Below, one piece after another: positions 46,358 to 57,714 of a stretch of 64,000 nucleotides of DNA. Where the stretch lies: positions 66,712,179 to 66,776,178 of the forward strand of contig CM068584.1 of assembly GCA_035048485.1 (NCBI GenBank), given 5' to 3'. The translations under genes and the position numbers were made by a program. Position 1 is the stretch's first letter. Every line of letters starts with the position of its first letter. This stretch comes from Pteria penguin. Lineage: Eukaryota > Mollusca > Bivalvia > Pterioida > Pteriidae. The notes under the pieces were generated by a model that was not told the origin of the DNA, ran no database searches, and was given only the letters and a program-made list of their open reading frames with translations.

Positions 46358-47005
46358 TAGTAGGATTATGTCATATACCATAATTTTTTATTGATATGTA
46401 TATTCATTGCACTTCATTATGCAACCATGCTTCTCTCTCAATCTTGTCACCATGTACAGATATTGTCACAAATATACACATACATATGTTCAATTTTTAA
46501 ATTCTGTACTTTCATTTTAACTTTATGTCATGTGACAAAGTCTAATGTTTTATCATTGTGACTTTTGTGTCTTATGAACTCAGTTATGGAATGCAGCATG
46601 TGTTATTATGTAACATGTACATTTTGTCTTTATTTCAATAAAAATGTTAAAAATTGTTATTTTCTTTTCACTATCAAAGCCAAAACTCACTGGTGGCTAT
46701 TAGAGAAATTGTATCTCTACAGCAATCAGTATCCTGCCTGGGTAAACAGGCTATTAATTAGCCGTGAACAATAAATTGTCACCGTGTGCCAGAGATCCAA
46801 CTTTTGAACTTTATGATGATGTCCAGTGCTGTGGATGTGCAAACTTGGCCATTAGCTTATCTAAACAAGGGTTTGATTTGATGATAATGAGGGGATGGTA
46901 TCTGACTCCTCTGAGAAAAGAAAGCAGTTTTCAAATATCTTAGAAACAGTTATAATGACACAATGAAAGGTGCGAGAAAAACAAGGTTTAAGACAGGAAA
47001 AGATG
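46358..47005. other. No gene recognised
   Basis: AT-rich sequence; ORF 46565-46774 has no domain. Ends at the start of the segmental duplicate. Confidence 0.4.
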
Positions 47006-47475
47006 AAATCAAAGGCTTGAAGAGCCACAAAGGCGTCGAGCTAAATTTGATTTAAAACTGTCAAAAATTGCAGAAATTGACCAGTCGTGTTCGTCTTTTT
47101 TGTTGAATTCCAATAATTTCAATGTGAAATCAATCGAACACCACTGCCATTTTTTTTTACAAAGATAGAAATGGACGAGTTGTTACCATTGCCTGTAAAA
47201 TACGGAAGCCTTATGCGTAATTTGTTTTAAGATATGGTCTAGTTTACTGTTTTTGTCTACGCCACTAACAATGACACTAGGGCCAACAGCTTCTATATAT
47301 CGTACAAACACACTAGTTATTATTTGGTCGTTTATTGTATGTGCACGTGTAAGGACTACAACGCCATGCCATTCGCTGTAATGACGCAAGCCAATTGTGC
47401 ATCACAATCGCACTTTATCAGTTGATTTGGAATAAAATTATCACATGTAAGTTCTACGTAATTTATTTTTCATGA
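47006..47475. repeat. Segmental duplicate, copy 2 (partner 37766-38501)
   Basis: Same block order as the partner but lacking about 270 bases in the middle, and continuous with the next block without the ~600-bp insert found there. Confidence 0.85.
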
Positions 47476-47483
47476 CTTTTGTT

Positions 47484-47820
47484 GATTCTAGGTTAAATGA
47501 ATGAAAAAAAAACGGAATCCAGTGAGATAAAAGTAACCGATAACGCATCACTTGAACCTCGGTCAGCCTCGTTATGAATTAGTGGTAACCTGTCTAGATA
47601 TCTTCGTTATACGCATTGTTGATTCTAGGTTAAATGAATGAAACAAAATAGAATCCAGTGAGATAAAAGTAACCGATAACGCATCACTTGAACCTCGGTC
47701 AGCCTCGTTATGAATTAGTGGTCACCTGTCTAGATATCTTCGTTATACGCATTGCCAGTCTATATTTAGGATTCTATGAAATATTTTATTTGTTCTTTTT
47801 TAGACTGAAACTTATATTTA
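47484..47820. repeat. Duplicate block with internal 137-bp tandem duplication
   Basis: GATTCTAGGTTAAATGAATG begins at 47484 and again at 47621. Nearly all bases between match (CCAGTGAGATAAAAGTAACC, CACTTGAACCTCGGTCAG, ATCTTCGTTATACGCATTG). The partner at 39108-39335 has a single copy, so the duplication is younger than the split. Confidence 0.9.
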
Positions 47821-47834
47821 CATATATTATTATT

Positions 47835-47856
47835 TGGGCCGGCACGAGCCGGCCCA
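47835..47856. repeat. GC-rich 22-bp palindrome, possible Helentron-like 5' end
   Basis: TGGGCCGG-CACGAG-CCGGCCCA. It sits just where this duplicate stops matching its partner, so a new insertion begins here. In size and position it resembles the 5' palindromes of H1, H2 and H4, but no matching 3' subterminal repeat is visible in the window. Confidence 0.4.
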
Positions 47857-49014
47857 TTTATTGATTTAACTTTGGAGAAAACACTGTGATTTACTGCTGC
47901 CCTGTAAAGTACTATGATTCACTGCGGTATTACTTTGTTTACTAGATATCATCTTGGTCACTAAAGGTCATTAAAACGCTTGACAAATACGTTATGTTCA
48001 CATCCTTTGTACATATTATCATGAATTTTTTTTTTACCTGTTATAAGAGCAGATAATTATGACATCATCGTTGCGGCGCTATTTATAGATATGTATATAT
48101 GGCGATGCTGTGCTCAATGTTTAGTTTATTTTTAGAAACCTTGCTGTACGCGATAGTATAGAAGGGATTACCGGAGAGGTTCAGTTTACCGAAAAGATCG
48201 TAAAATCTACCTAAAAGAAAATTACAGAATAAAAATTTACAAGTATTTCCTCTGATTATAATTATAAGTGATCACTGACGAAATTGTATTCTAAGACGTA
48301 TATGTAAACTTATAAGTTATACCAAACAATAATACATATATTGAAGTATACAAAAATATGTTTCAAGTCAAGTTATACCGATTTAAGCCTTTTAAGTCAT
48401 TGATTCAAATTTTAATTCCATGTCATCATCTATAATTTCATACATTTGTCTGAAACAAGAGTGTCTTAGGTAGTACCATTAATCTCCAAAAATAAGAGAC
48501 GAGATGGGCATAACTTCATAAAAACAAGTTTTCTACGATAGTTTTAAAGGTTAATTGTATAACAAAATGATAAATAAAGACAACAGGTCATGTTTGAAAT
48601 TATAATCACTAACTATGTAGATATGAAGTTTAATTGAATTAAAGTTTGAAATTGCAAGAAAATTAAAAGTAATTCAAAATAATACAAACTGTTTTGATAC
48701 CACTACTTCAAACCTTTTTGTTCAAAATTCCAAAAGTATAATAGGTAAAAAAAAAAAAAATCCCCATGAATTTTTAAACTTAAACTGTAACTTTTAAATT
48801 CAAATTTTTATTCTTTGGTTTGATTTCATTGTAATATTTTTAATTTGGATTCAGTCAATAATATTGAAAGATATTTTGAATTCAAAGGTTATATTGAAGG
48901 CATTTTAAGTAACAGATTTTATATTTGATACAAAGTAAAGATTGGTGAACAATTATTCCAATATATATATATATATAAGATAGAATAAGTAGTCCTCCAA
49001 AGGGAAGTAAAATA
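47857..49014. other. No gene recognised
   Basis: AT-rich DNA, no ORF above 60 codons. AAACAAGAGTGTCTTAGG near 48455 resembles the ACAAGAG motif at 30818. (AT)n at 48961-48977. Confidence 0.4.
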
Positions 49015-49070
49015 CACTAAAAGAAACAACACACTCTTTGCGGCAAAGAGTGTTTGTGTTGTTTCTTTTA

Positions 49071-49072
<2 letters not shown>
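49015..49072. other. Long hairpin inside an AT microsatellite
   Basis: ACTAAAAGAAACAACAC plus ACTCTTTGC pairs with GCAAAGAGTG plus TGTTGTTTCTTTTAGT. This leaves a 2-3-nt loop and one small bulge, about 27 paired positions. It lies between AT repeats. It could be a fold-back MITE or a small structured transcript; nothing shows transcription. Confidence 0.7.

Positions 49073-49140
<68 letters not shown>
49071..49140. repeat. (AT)n microsatellite
   Basis: About 34 uninterrupted AT dinucleotides, the longest simple repeat in the window. Confidence 0.97.
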
Positions 49141-49143
<3 letters not shown>

Positions 49144-49185
49144 TTTCCAATGTCTTATTTCAAAATTGAAAGTTAAACCATAGCA

Positions 49186-50356
49186 CAGAGATGTTGAAAT
49201 CCGTCGGTCCTGCCGGCAAGACCGACTAAAATTTCCAATGACCGATAGAAGTCCATTTGCATCGGTCCAAATGACCGGCATTCATGGCAGCCATGCACAT
49301 GCATTCCTAAAACTCACTAGATCAACACTCAATGATACTGATTTTTGACGTCTGTCTTTAGTGAGACTTGGAAAATATGTAGCCTGGCTGGCCAGTATTT
49401 TTTCTTTTTTACATTTAGTGACCTATGATTATTTTTAACAAGATTTCCATAAAATGGTTCCTGCGTAATGACTGTCCATTTAAACATGATACCAAAACTT
49501 GCAGCAAACTTTTAGTAAATAAGAAAGTTAATTGACCGGGAAGTGTTCTTGTTAAAATCTGATACCCGCTGTGATCTATTGACCGTCTTTTATACTGATA
49601 AGATACCACTTTCTGGAGAGTAAAAAGATATCGTAAAACACCTAGACAATATTGATGCATTCAAAGCTCATATTCAGGTACTGCGTCATTTATCTGTACT
49701 ATCAATTCTATTGTTATATCAAAACCGGCAGCTGCCAGCGAAAGTGATTACAATTTAAACGATGCGTCAAAATAAACATCAGTAAACACAACTGACGGGA
49801 TGGTATATGATCGACATAATCGACACTTTAATAACTCTGTAAATCGGCAACTTTTAAACCTTTCCCTTACTTTACATTTACCTTAGCCGTAACGGACGTA
49901 TCAAAGTTAATGGTATGCGGGTATTGAACTCAAAACCAAATGTTTAAGATTAGAGATAACTGAAAGGATCATGAAATAAACATCGTTTCACGGGTGTGCT
50001 AGCACAACAGGGGTGCTTATTCTTCTTCAGCCTGGTCACCTGGTGAGAAGGATGAAAAATAACGAATTTCTAATCCCATGTATAATATGCAACCAAAAAG
50101 CAATTCAAAAAATCTGCTGAAGAATGTGTAATATGTTCAAGAATATATACCATGTACATATGTGTGTCAACAATCTCTGGATTAAAGTGAATGGATACTT
50201 AAACAAACTGATAAAATGACAGCTTTTAATTTACAAACAATGAAAAGATTGTCATACAATTTTGTTTGGACTGACAGAATTCTTTCCGGACTGACAGACT
50301 TTATAAATCTGTCAGTCCAAATGTCGGACAGGATAAAAAAAATTTCAACATCTCTG
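49186..50356. mobile_element. Non-autonomous hAT element with CAGAGATGTTGAAAT ends (copy 1)
   Basis: 1,171 bp, starts CAGAGATGTTGAAAT and ends with its inverse at 50342-50356. The 8-bp flanks CCATAGCA (49178-49185) and CCGTAGCA (50357-50364) differ at one base. CAG...CTG ends and 8-bp duplications are hAT hallmarks. The subterminal parts are rich in short inverted GGTC/GACC and GGACTGACAG motifs. Interior ORFs (49415-49660) have no domain. Confidence 0.8.
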
Positions 50357-50364
50357 CCGTAGCA

Positions 50365-51715
50365 TAAGTTTATTAATTTAATATAACAATTATGATAGTC
50401 CTATTGTATTGATTAATCTTAGTGTGATTTGATTTGTACTATAAACATTAACAGTAACACCACTTGTACTTGACAAAATTATCCAAATATTATTTGTTTT
50501 TAAATTTTTTGATTAATTACAAATTTGCTTTCAAAATTAGTTTGAATTATATTTGAGCCCAGCATAATTTGTTTACATTGACTTGCAGTCAAGTTTTGTA
50601 AGTTTTGATAACATTATTTATTTCAATGAATGACCAAAAATCTTACATGCTAGTCAAATGTTTAGCTTTTTCGATTGTTTATATAAGTGTTTTCCTAGAG
50701 AAAAGTTTTTCATCTGAACTGTATATCATTTCTTATCATATTCAAGTATCAGTAAGAAATTTAGAATACAGAAATGAACTTTCAACATACTTGGTGTGTT
50801 ACACTTGCCCTAGCTAACACATAATGATTTTCATCAATACATTATGTTTATTTCAATCAAAGTGTTTTAAATACTTGGCATGAAATGGCTGAACACATAG
50901 CATTAGCCTTTACTGTCATTTTGTCTGTCTGTGATAACTAGACATGTATAATGTGCCATGACTTTCCTGCCTGCACAACTATACAGAAGATGCTTTCTCC
51001 TCCCGTAAAACTGCTTTCATATCTAGATTTCATCGAAATTGCATCCACATTGCACTTTTCAGACCCTTTTTTATGTCATCTGTGAAACAAAACATTTGAA
51101 TCAATTTGTCCGATGTCCATCTGTCTGTCTGTCAGTCACGCTTTCACATTATTGGTCATAATTTAGTAATAAACATCTATACTTCAAATCAAACTTGCAG
51201 GATTGATTTATTACAATGAGAGACGAAGGTCAAACTGAGATTGTCAAGGTCATATTCAAGGTCAAGTTTATGGGTAAACATATGGCAAGCGACATTGTGT
51301 TTGGGAGCAATGACTTTTTTTTTAATTTTTCAAAACAATTATACATGTCGCCAAATTACACACTAAGTACTTAGGGCCACGTGCTAAATATTGACTTGCT
51401 AATAGTTTTAAAGTAGTTTCTTGACGATATTTTAGGATGCTATTTTTCAGTATGAAGGGGCATAATCCTTTCAAATATTATTCAATCATAACCAACAAAT
51501 ATCACAATTTAACTTTTTTTCAAATTACAATATTACTTCTAGGAACATATCATAGTCAAACATGTACTGAGCTTATTACATAAAGTCAAAAAAGAGAATG
51601 GTGTTAAAACAACTGTACACTATAGATAGGTCGAAACCTAGAGTAATGGAAGTATAAGTCAGTGAACAATTTGGTTACGGCCCGAAACTATGACACTTCG
51701 GTCAATAAATTTTCT
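50365..51715. other. No gene; interspersed repeat at 51100-51320
   Basis: Contains CCATCTGTCTGTCTGTCAG followed by repeat text (GGTCAAACTGAGATTGTCAA, ATATTCAAGGTCAAG). The rest is unassigned. Confidence 0.45.
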
Positions 51716-52186
51716 TGCTATATTATTTATATTATTATATATATATCGAAGATCGCACGATCAGTTTCCATAATGGCGCTTAATGTCAAATTAGGCCTTG
51801 ATCGTGTGTGTTACAAGCGTTCTACTACGATTTCTCCCACTAAGGTAATATGTCACGTGGTCTTCCCCATATTTGGAAAAATTCCCATGAAGTGCGATTG
51901 TTATTCATAATCAGCTTGCATCATCATGGCAAATGAATATTTTAACACACACAATAAGCGACAGAATAATATGTGTTTTAGGGCAATATATTGATAATTA
52001 AGTTCAGCAGACCTATGCTTAAACCTATTTCTGTGCAATGAAATTTCAATAACAAGGATAACAAAGCCGGTTTTGCAATAACTTTTACTACTTTAAGTAC
52101 TTTAAAGAAGGTACTACTTTGTTACGTGAATTAAAAAGGCGGTGCAGATGTAAAATTTCTACGATCGCTAGAAGACTGTCAAGTAA

Positions 52187-53941
52187 ATGTTTGACGCCTT
52201 AAAAAGGAAAACCCCAACTGTTCAATGGGAAATAAATCCTGTTAAAGGGACAAATGTTGTGACAAGAAGTAAATCCAGTACAAACACATTACCTAATGAA
52301 CAGTCTGAAGAGACTCATGTAAGAGAGCATGACATTTCTCTGGATTGTGGTGAAGACATACATGGCCGATACCAAGAGCTAAATGATCAAGGTGGTGACA
52401 AGGACATATATAGCTTTTAACATGCACAAAAGACATACGACCTTTTCACAGAAGCCAGCCAGGAACATTACAAGAAAAATCCGGACTGTTTGGCCACGTT
52501 TGAGTTTGACTGGGATAACGAAATAAAGTGGGGCTTATGCTGGGGTGAAGCAGTAGTATGTACACTATGTGGATATAAATCAAGGGTGCACAAACTATAT
52601 AAGGAAGTGATTACTACCAAACTAGGCAGAAGGGCAGGGGCTCCAAACAAGGCCCTACAAACAGCACTTCAAGATGAACGCTGTGGGAATGCTGCCATTC
52701 GAAAGATTCTTGCAACTGTGAATGTCATTCCACCCTCACCAACTGATGTCTAACGCTGTTGGTGAGGAAATAAGTCATGACAATGCGTGACTTAAAAAAA
52801 TTGAGGCTAAAATTCATACAAGAAGTCCAAAGGCAAGAAAACTGTGCTACAGTGTCAATTCCAGCAGAGGCTGATGGGCAATATAATACCCCCCTATGGA
52901 GTGCTGCAGACAAGACCCCATGGCAACCCGCGACCAAGGCAACATTGGCAATATGAGAAAATGTTATGCGTGACAAAAAAATCATAGGTGTATGCACAGA
53001 AAACAAGTTGTGCGGTGGCGGACAATATTATAGACAATATGCCCAGAGCATCCAGGGTAATGCACGCAAACTCTTAAAAGATCAAAGCCTAGAAGGTCAA
53101 TTAAGGTTATGAGCGACATAAAAGATACAACTGAAAAGAAACTCTGTATCAACAAATTGACAACAGACTCAGATAGTCACTATGTCCGTGGTGTCAGAAA
53201 GGTTATGGAGGACTCGCGCTGCATGGAATTCATTCCAAAGGCGATTTGCAATTGACTTGTCAAAAAGATGTGCTGCCGAGCACAAACACGCAACACAAAA
53301 ATACAAAGGAGATGGCCCAAAACTGATAGAAGCTTTGAAAAATACACCAAGTGCAATACTGAATTGTTACAGTGGCCACTGGGGAGAGCTGCAAAAAAAG
53401 CTCTTTTGTCTGCAAAGGAACCTGTCAGAAACACTGGCGAAGAGACTTCCTTCCCGCGGGAGCACTAATAAATGTTGAAAATGAAAGTGATCAAGTGAAA
53501 ATGCGAGAGTTGATCAATTTGCATCTTGGTGATGTCATCCTACAACAGACCAAATACAACACAAAAGACTGAGGCGGTGCATAAAGGGTATCGCAAATCT
53601 GATCCGAAAGGTATTACCTTTAGTGCGAACTTCCATAATAGGACCATGTCTGCGGTGAGTCGCTTGAATGATGGTGTGGGAACATCAACTCTCAGGAAAT
53701 TGGAAACGGTGGGTGCTCCGGTCACTCCAGGCAGTAGAGCTGCAAAGACATTAAAAACTTTAGACGACAAGATTAAGTATGATGCAAAGAAACAGAAAAG
53801 TTTTAAGTTTCGCAATAAGCGTCATGCAATGAAATTAGAAAATTTCAAGACATATGATACATATAAATCAGCTGAAGCAGTGTATAAGAAAGGTTTAATT
53901 GATGAGAAAGTTATGTTTGACCATGCTAACAGTAAAAGCTA
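52187..53941 (+). pseudogene. Mutator-like transposase (invertebrate 'Mutator' domain family)
   Basis: In-order pieces in changing frames: an N-terminal part (MFDALKRKTPTVQW); DNPDC-type text leading to CTLCGYKSRVHKLY (a Cys-x2-Cys knuckle); GRRAGAPNKALQTALQD; then EADGQYNTPLWS with KTPWQPATKA and KKIIGVCTENKLC; LTTDSDSHYVRGVRKVM (the acidic TTD-S block of the catalytic core); RCAAEHKHATQKY with NTPSAILNCYSG; SSFVCKG; LINLHLGDVILQQTKYNT; and a last open frame (53559-53941) with STQKTEAVHKGYRKSDPKGI and TLRKLETVGAPVTPGSRA. This succession is what I know from the Mutator-like transposase domain of molluscs and other invertebrates. At least six stops or frame changes make it inactive. The start is taken at the first Met shared with the leader copy at 39.7 kb. 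Confidence 0.8.
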
Positions 53942-54024
53942 AAACTTTACCTATACTATAATATGCAGTCTAGATAAACACTATGATGCATGCATATTGA
54001 TGGTACAGTACTTTTACACATTTT

Positions 54025-54345
54025 CTCTCTGTATAAATGTGCTGAGGTTCTAATGAGAGATGCACGGGTTTATGCACAAGGACTCATGACACATGTGTGT
54101 AACATGCAACTCAGGTGGAAGTTCAGCAATGTTATTGTAGAGCATATACATAAAGCGATGAGCTAAAATTAATTTTTTTCTGCCATTTGGAAATGTAATT
54201 TTAAGCCTTCCATATTTTGGCCCCCACCCTTTTGATGACAGTATAAATTCTGGCTCCAAAACTGACACCCCTTTGAATTTTCCACACAGTGGTCAATTTT
54301 TGCATTAAGTTTCTCTAAATTTGATGCCCTCCAACTGGAATCCAT
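54025..54345 (-). pseudogene. His-Me-finger (HNH-like) zinc-loop nuclease remnant
   Basis: Minus strand, start MDSSWRASNLEKL at 54345. It has an N-terminal zinc-ligand pattern (DHCVENSKGCQFW), then after a frame change near 54260 YGRLKITFPNGRKKLILAHR, and finally ELHVTHMCHESLCINP. A second frame change lies just before HLSLE (near 54040). C...GC.fW, YG....G.k....HR and H.Ch...CiNP.Hl is the signature of the zinc-binding loop of His-Me-finger homing-type endonucleases. About 105 residues when read across both breaks. It lies tail to tail with the transposase, about 85 bases away, so both probably belonged to one element. It is inactive here. Confidence 0.65.
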
Positions 54346-54444
54346 TTTGAATATGGTAATGAAAGTAGAACATGTACCCAAGCTGCACTACACCAGCATC
54401 AGGTCAGAGGTCAACCCCATTATAAATAACATGCTCTTAGTGGG

Positions 54445-55767
54445 CAGAGATGTTGAAATTTTTTCAAACCAACCGGTCATTCGGACCGGTGACTGGACTG
54501 AATTAACCGGTCCGAACACGTTTTCACCGGACCGACAACTATAGATAAATCAATATTAATAGTTGTAGTTCTTCTATTGTTGTAAAGTGTTAATTCATTT
54601 CAATTATAGGTATATTTGATTTCTTTTTCTCTAATAATTTTGTATATTTTCACTTTCACTCTGCTCACAATCACCATTACTCTCTCGCTCCTCTTCACAT
54701 GTTCACTATCTAGATATACTTCAAAATCTTAGACTAGTCTTACTTCTCCTCAATCTCTACCCAACTCTCTCGATCGATCGATCCGTCTGTCTGTACTTTG
54801 GGACTGGGGCCAGGACCTTTTCAATTCGAAAAAACACTTTTGATTATGACATCGTTTTTGTGATATGCTACATTCAATAATATTAATTAATGTACTAGTA
54901 ATTTATTTAGATATTCCAACAGTGCATTATTTTAACATAGCTTTCGTTGATACAGTAAATTGGAGTCCGTGATTGGAACAATATTATTATTTTGTTAGTT
55001 TTTGGTGTTTAGGAGCACTGCAGTATATTCCCATATGGGTGTATTTTCCATTCACACGAAATTTGTATCTTATCAGTAGCAAAACAACTTTATTCTAAGT
55101 GATCACAGCAGGTATCAAATATTTATGACAGTTACGTGTCACAGTCAATTAACTTCCGTATACAAATCATTTGAAATGCCTTGTAGACAGGAAGTTACGG
55201 ATGACGGAATTGACTCTTTATTCAAACAATTATGATATTTACTGACATATTAATATTATAGCTGCGGAATTCTGAATTTCATTTTCCATCGGTAAGAACA
55301 ACATCGAAAACTACTTTCCCAATCCGAAAATTAAGTTGGTGCGGTGACGGAGATTTACAGTTTGTGTCGGACGCGCTGGTTACAATTGAAAATATCGTGC
55401 AATTAAACAAGTGTCGGTCAATAAATTTGATTATGTAAAGTTAGGAATTTTAAGGGAACAAAGTGGGGAAAAGATACTATTTGGTGTCGGAAATGGGGCC
55501 GAATATCGGCCCCTAAAAAGTAATTTCTTGATCTTGCCTGCCTCAGTGTTGCTCATTTTGCATACCGAATGGAATCGTCCCAGCTATAGTGCCGAAAGTC
55601 ACACTTCCCTTAAAAGAATAAGATTCAATGGATTAGGCAACTCTTAAAAATGTTATTTGTTGCTGCAGTATTACCGGTCATTTGGACGGGTGGATTATTT
55701 CATTCAACTGGTCATTGCCAATTTTTACCGGTTTTGCCGGTCGGACCGGTTAATTTCAACATCTCTG
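54445..55767. mobile_element. Non-autonomous hAT element with CAGAGATGTTGAAAT ends (copy 2)
   Basis: 1,323 bp, starts CAGAGATGTTGAAATTTTTT and ends AATTTCAACATCTCTG. Subterminal CCGGTC/GACCGG motifs are frequent at both ends (ACCGGTCATTCGGACCGG, TGCCGGTCGGACCGG). It is a relative of 49186-50356. No exact 8-bp duplication remains (left TTAGTGGG, right AGTAGGTA). The 78-codon ORF at 55411-55647 has no known domain. Confidence 0.75.
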
Positions 55768-55771
55768 AGTA

Positions 55772-56243
55772 GGTATCATAACATTAAACATTTTTCCATT
55801 GATTTCAATGTTAACTTAATAAATATTCAAAACCCTTTTACAGTATTAAAAAAAATTCACTAAAATTTTTATTATAAAATTTCAGTAGTACCAACTCAAC
55901 ACTTCTTAAAAATTACCACTGTAACATAGGTGTCCATGAAGGCAGAGACAAACACTGTCATTAAAGTTCATCAACTGTTGTTTTCTTATTTCCCATACAC
56001 ATGCACTTGTGGACCACACCACCTCTTGTTGAAAATTCATCCTCCTTGGAAACACCAACCTGCAAATACATGTTATACATTTAATCAATCTGCATTCAAT
56101 CAACTTTCAAATTATGTACTTACCTTTAAATAAATTCAAACTTTCACTGAATTACAGCATCTCAAACTTGGAACTACTTTGCAAATTGATGTCATTTTTT
56201 GATGTGGACCTAGGGGATTCCCCATGTGTAGTGTTATGATACC
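55772..56243. mobile_element. GGTATCATAAC MITE, copy 2
   Basis: 472 bp, sister of 45885-46357. It begins four bases after the hAT copy ends. The right flank (AAACATGCACTTG) matches array text from just after the TA target, with one base lost. Confidence 0.8.
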
Positions 56244-57200
56244 AAACATGCACTTGCTACTTTGATACCATATCACTGATTTATCTAAGAAGGATAACTC
56301 TACAAAGAAGGATAACTCTACCACTAGGAATGTAAACATGCTTTTATAATGCATGTAATACCTAGCAAACAGATAAGGTATACTTGATACCTAACAATGA
56401 ACCTAACAAGCATAGCTTTTTAAAAAGCTTAGGTTGCGATCGGAATAGCTCTAAATCTTCAAGTTGTGGGTCACAAAGCCAAATGGCTTTATGTAAATAG
56501 GAATTACATGTACTTGTTTTTAAAACCATCTATTTATGTGCAGTTGCAAATTTTCCTGCTAAAATTTCTAAAGCCACGCCTCATTTTTTCCTTATTAGGA
56601 AAGTAGCCGTGCCTTTTTCCTTTTTGTAGGAAAGTCTCTCGGATGTTCTCGTTAATATTCACAAATAAGTTGGTTTTTGTACTGAGCAATTATTTTTTTT
56701 AAAAATTGTGAACATTTTTAAAGATTTATTTCTAGAAATCTCAATATTTACAGCAGAATTATGTGCGAATATTGATTCTTAGTACTAGATTATTACCCAA
56801 CATGCCACGCTAATGGAGTTTGCATATGCACTCTCAAAGCCAATTTACTATCGCAATATACAATCGGCCAAGGCCGATTGCAACTAAAATAACTGAAACT
56901 TTCATTTAGAAACCACATGCTTTAAGAGACCACTTTTGGTTAGCACTCAACCATTACACAGAGTCAAAACAGAGACCTGTCTTCACCAACAAACTGCTTT
57001 AAAGGGCATGATTTATGAGTATGTATATTCACTGCTACAGGATTTCTAGGACAGGCTGATGATCCTTCTCAGGACCTGAAAAATAAAAACTTTAGTTTAC
57101 TTGTTATTCAAGTGTCTTTCTTCTGCTAAGAAGGATAACTCAGAAAAGAAGGATAACTCTAACACAAACATAAATATACAAAGGAATGTATAAGAGATCT
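56244..57200. repeat. Detached units of the local array
   Basis: AAGAAGGATAACTCT pairs at about 56286 and 57128, with AATGTAAACATGCTTTTATA, TTTAGAAACCACATGC, GGGCATGATTTATGAGTATG and GGACCTGAAAAATAAAAAC. These blocks are interrupted by H2 at 56405-56881. Confidence 0.85.
56405..56881 (-). mobile_element. Helentron-like non-autonomous element (H2), 477 bp
   Basis: Minus-strand reading: the 5' palindrome GCAATCGG-CCTT-GGCCGATTG, a body matching H3, then the 3' subterminal CCGATCGCAA, four bases, the 16-nt hairpin AGCTTTTTAAAAAGCT and the terminus ATGCTTGTT. Host array units without the insert (AACAATGATCTTAACTGAAA near 41020) align to the two flanks (AACAATGAACCT and AACTAAAATAACTG). The element therefore inserted between two T residues (minus strand) without target duplication, the known habit of Helentron-type elements. 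No coding capacity. Confidence 0.8.
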
Positions 57201-57714
57201 TGCTTATTCTAGATCTTTTGAACCCTGTTTAATGAATACATGCCAGCCAATGTTTGACATTGTAATTTAGATGCATTATTACATAACAAAACATAACAGG
57301 TTTATTACTCAAGGTAAGGTGACGGAGGTGTAAACTTAGCTAGTAGCTGGAAGTATGTTTTCACAGGTGTGTCTTTCTATTCAAAATAGATATGAGATGT
57401 AATTGTAGAGTAAAGAAAAACAATACTCAATCAAGTTATATTTATCCATGGATTGAAACTAACGTAAGTTTCTAAATCCACAACACACTGATTTTATCAC
57501 AAAACTTACCATTGACATGTCCGATGACCTTATAAGCAAATCTGTGTATCAAGATAAACAAAATATTAATTCCTGTTATGAATGCTTATGTGTATTAAAC
57601 ATAGCACAAACTGAGCAATTTCAATCTTCCTACCATCGCCATGCTTTGTTCTAAGATATATCATTACTATGTATCATATTTGTTCTAACTGAGTAATCGA
57701 AAATAAGGTGGTGT
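57201..57714. other. No gene recognised
   Basis: AT-rich DNA, no ORF over 60 codons, no repeat identified. Confidence 0.4.

Larger units (their letters stand above)
51716..54444. mobile_element. Decayed Mutator-like transposon carrying two convergent genes
   Basis: A ~470-bp leader shared with 39721-40205 is followed by a broken transposase on plus (52187-53941) and a broken His-Me-finger gene on minus (54025-54345). The leader ends a few bases before the transposase start. The left border is set only by where the two copies begin to match. The right border is cut by a hAT insertion at 54445, so terminal repeats and target duplication cannot be verified. Confidence 0.65.

Noticed and set aside
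45885..56243. 67-codon ORF present in both GGTATC MITE copies (46045-46248 and 55930-56133) as a conserved gene
   Set aside because: Between the copies I count eight amino-acid-changing and two silent substitutions, which does not suggest selection on the protein; the similarity comes from transposition.
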